Assembly: GCA_009741485.1 (NCBI GenBank)
Contig: CM019216.1
Coordinates: 56,727,804-56,791,803, forward strand
DNA from: Malurus cyaneus samueli
Taxonomy: Eukaryota; Chordata; Aves; Passeriformes; Maluridae
Direction of reading: 5' to 3'
DNA: 64,000 bases
In this document: piece after piece, positions 62,007-64,000 of the stretch
Position numbering within the stretch: position 1 is the stretch's first letter
Layout: every line of letters starts with the position of its first letter
The notes under the pieces: generated by a model
Seen by the model: only the letters and a program-made list of their open reading frames with translations
What the model was told of the DNA's origin: nothing
The model's database searches: none
Made by a program: the position numbers and the translations under genes

Positions 62007-64000
62007 AAAACTCTTGCTGAGCCATCCCCAAGCAGTAGGGGTTGCTGCACCCCAGAGTTTGAAAAGGTTCACAAAAGGTTTCTCTGCCCCCTCTGATTAT
62101 ATTCTTTCCTCTGTTCACCACCGTGTCTGCCTTAGTGTGTGCTGTCTGTCTGGCAGGATCTTGGAGGGCAGAGGGGCTCGGGAGTTTGCCACGTGGGCAG
62201 CTGAGTGGTCCCAAGGCAGCTCAGGGCTGGAGCAGCTTGCCCAGCCCGTCCTCCCCTACACACCCCTGTGCGGCTGAGAGTGCAATCACCCACTGTGCAG
62301 GGTGCCCGCATGCCCACGGCTACAGACACTGCCGAGACCTTATGTGTTTTCCTCTTGAAATCACTTACAGGGCAACAGCTTCCAGGGATGCGGACAGTCT
62401 CCAGCTGATCGTAAGTAGTGGCTAACTGGCATTGGGGCAGTGACCAGGACTGAGATAACACGCTATCAGGCTTCCCCTTTGTTCCCCTCAGTCACTTAAA
62501 GATACCCCTCTTTCCAGTTAGGATAAATAAGATACTAAAATATGAGGTCTATTTTCTCTGGCATTGCATATCCTGCCAAATAATGTTTTCCCTCTGTATT
62601 TGCTAACTATTGCCCTGTTAATTAACTATTGCCAATTAATATGCATCATGCTCTAGGTGTGCACATTGTGGTGTAGGTCACGTGCTCTGAAGACTGGTTT
62701 TCAGTGGTGTGCACATTGTGGTACAAAAGATGAGATATTTCTCTTTGAAGGCAGTTTATAAATCTTATTTGGCTTCTTGATGATGAAAGGCACTGTAGAT
62801 ATATAAGAGATCAAAGCTGTGTAAAGATCAGTAGTATTTGTTTGCATGAGGTTTTTCTTTCTGTTCCTTCTGAGGATTTTGAGCTTCAAAGTTTCAGCTT
62901 TAAAGAAACACAAAACCCAAAAGAAAACCCTAGCAAAACCCACCATGTTATAGCTGGTTTGAGGTCAGGCCAGCCAAGGGCCACAGGATTCTAACATGGA
63001 CTCAAAACGCTCTTCTCTATCTGGCAGCAAAAGCTGGTACACTGAAAATTCTTGGTCTTTCTTAATGGGTCCAGAGCAGTAAGTTTTGGAGAGAATGAAT
63101 GCTGCTTAACAACAAAGAGGGGAAAACTAGCTTAATTCAAAACAGGTGTTTCTATTTTGACTTGTCAGCCAGCTAGCAAAGTTATTATCATTTGTGACTA
63201 TACAGCAACAATTTGCTTAAAAATTCAGATTAATTTATTATACAATTTGTGGTATTGTTTTTAAGGTGCACTTTATTTTTCACTTGAATGTTTTAACATT
63301 GAGAATTTTGAAGTAGGTTTCTGCAGATATTAATAGGAACTGGAATAGAAATCCAGTACATTAAATGAAAAACACTGTCTGCAAAGCATGGTTTTTGACT
63401 GCATAGTACTTTAATATCAGATTAGGGTTTGGCATCAAGTAAGTCATCCCTGATACGTGAACTTCTATTTTTCAACAGGATCACTGCAGTAAATTTTCTT
63501 TAATTCACAGCGTGTTCTCTTAAATTACATTAACTTGTGACCCATAAGAAGAGATTTCTACAACAAAGCTGCACTATGATCACACAGGACTTACAAATAC
63601 ATTACAAATACAAATACATAATGTAGTAAGGCAATTTCTTTTAAAAGACAGACAACCATGTGTGCCGAATCTGAAAATCCTTCTCCTCTAAAGGGCTGAA
63701 AAAAGAGGATATTTGTCAGTATTGTCTGTTTATCTATGAACAACAAAGCTCTTACTGTGAACACCCAAAATACACACATCTAAAACCACTTGTCTTTTTT
63801 TTTGTTCATTCCTTTTAAAGAAAAAAAAAAGAACCTAAATGAAAGGAGAAGTAATAAAGAACTGGTATGGATCTGCATATGTCTCTGTAGAACAACAAAG
63901 TAAGAAAGCAATGAACCAGATCCAGATATATGAGTGAATCCCAGGCTTTCTGCAAATCATCTCCACAGTACTCTTGAGATAAGTCGTACCAAATAATAAA

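Larger units (their letters stand above)
53472..64000. other. Intergenic sequence
   Basis: No gene is recognised. It contains a small ATTGATTCATCC-type repeat (53512-53548), a CpG-containing GC-richer patch at about 53780-53990, tandem duplications at 55904-55950 and 56230-56263, a perfect palindrome at 61983-62006, and GC-richer sequence at about 62120-62400. Open frames (for example 92 codons on the minus strand at 56249-56524) have no recognisable domain. Confidence 0.5.

Noticed and set aside
61640..62420. Possible solo LTR
   Set aside because: No convincing TG...CA ends, target-site duplication or poly(A) signal in the right order could be identified.

Overview
The window is nuclear DNA of a vertebrate, almost certainly a bird and probably a passerine (songbird). 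Three points support this. It carries spliced exons of a conserved chromatin gene. It holds several CR1 LINE fragments of the kind that dominate avian genomes. It has one tRNA-Ile-derived SINE with a CR1-like tail near 53.4 kb, which matches what is known of TguSINE1 of passerines. There are no operons, CRISPR arrays or other prokaryotic features.

Positions 1-12.1 kb hold the 3' end of ARID1B (BAF250B, the large ARID subunit of the canonical BAF/SWI-SNF remodeller) on the + strand. Five coding exons are present: 356-472, 1942-2038, 5275-6064, 6881-7011 and 9050-10762. All have GT-AG borders and compatible phases, and together they encode about the last 948 residues. The ARID DNA-binding domain lies upstream of the window. 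What is here is the Pro/Gln/Met/Tyr-rich linker, an acidic segment and the C-terminal BAF250_C/ARM-like core-binding region, ending in the typical FQIGQL. An AT-rich 3'UTR of about 1.4 kb follows, ending near 12.14 kb at an AATAAA/ATTAAA pair. The introns hold old LINE remnants and a 38-bp tandem duplication.

From 12.14 to 64 kb I recognise no protein-coding gene. In mammals ARID1B is followed by TMEM242 and ZDHHC14; I could not find a TMEM242 exon, so it presumably lies beyond the window. This long non-coding stretch holds the following. (i) At 18.4-20.2 kb, two minus-strand CR1 3' fragments flank a CpG-rich block, an abrupt AT-rich block and a 21-bp minisatellite. (ii) At 29.4-29.9 kb there is a plus-strand CR1 reverse-transcriptase fragment. 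(iii) At 48.25-49.47 kb there is a long, ancient, decayed minus-strand CR1/L3-like LINE. (iv) At 53.33-53.47 kb lies the tRNA-Ile SINE. (v) Several perfect inverted repeats, microsatellites, homopolymers (including 66 consecutive A) and a G/T-rich potential quadruplex tract are scattered through it. The remainder is AT-rich sequence that may include regulatory elements of the ARID1B neighbourhood, but this cannot be shown from one sequence.

I see no convincing undescribed biological system. The items most worth checking are the orphan CpG-rich island with its AT-rich neighbour, the perfect hairpins near 31.9 and 62.0 kb, and the long ancient LINE copy as a possible exapted element.
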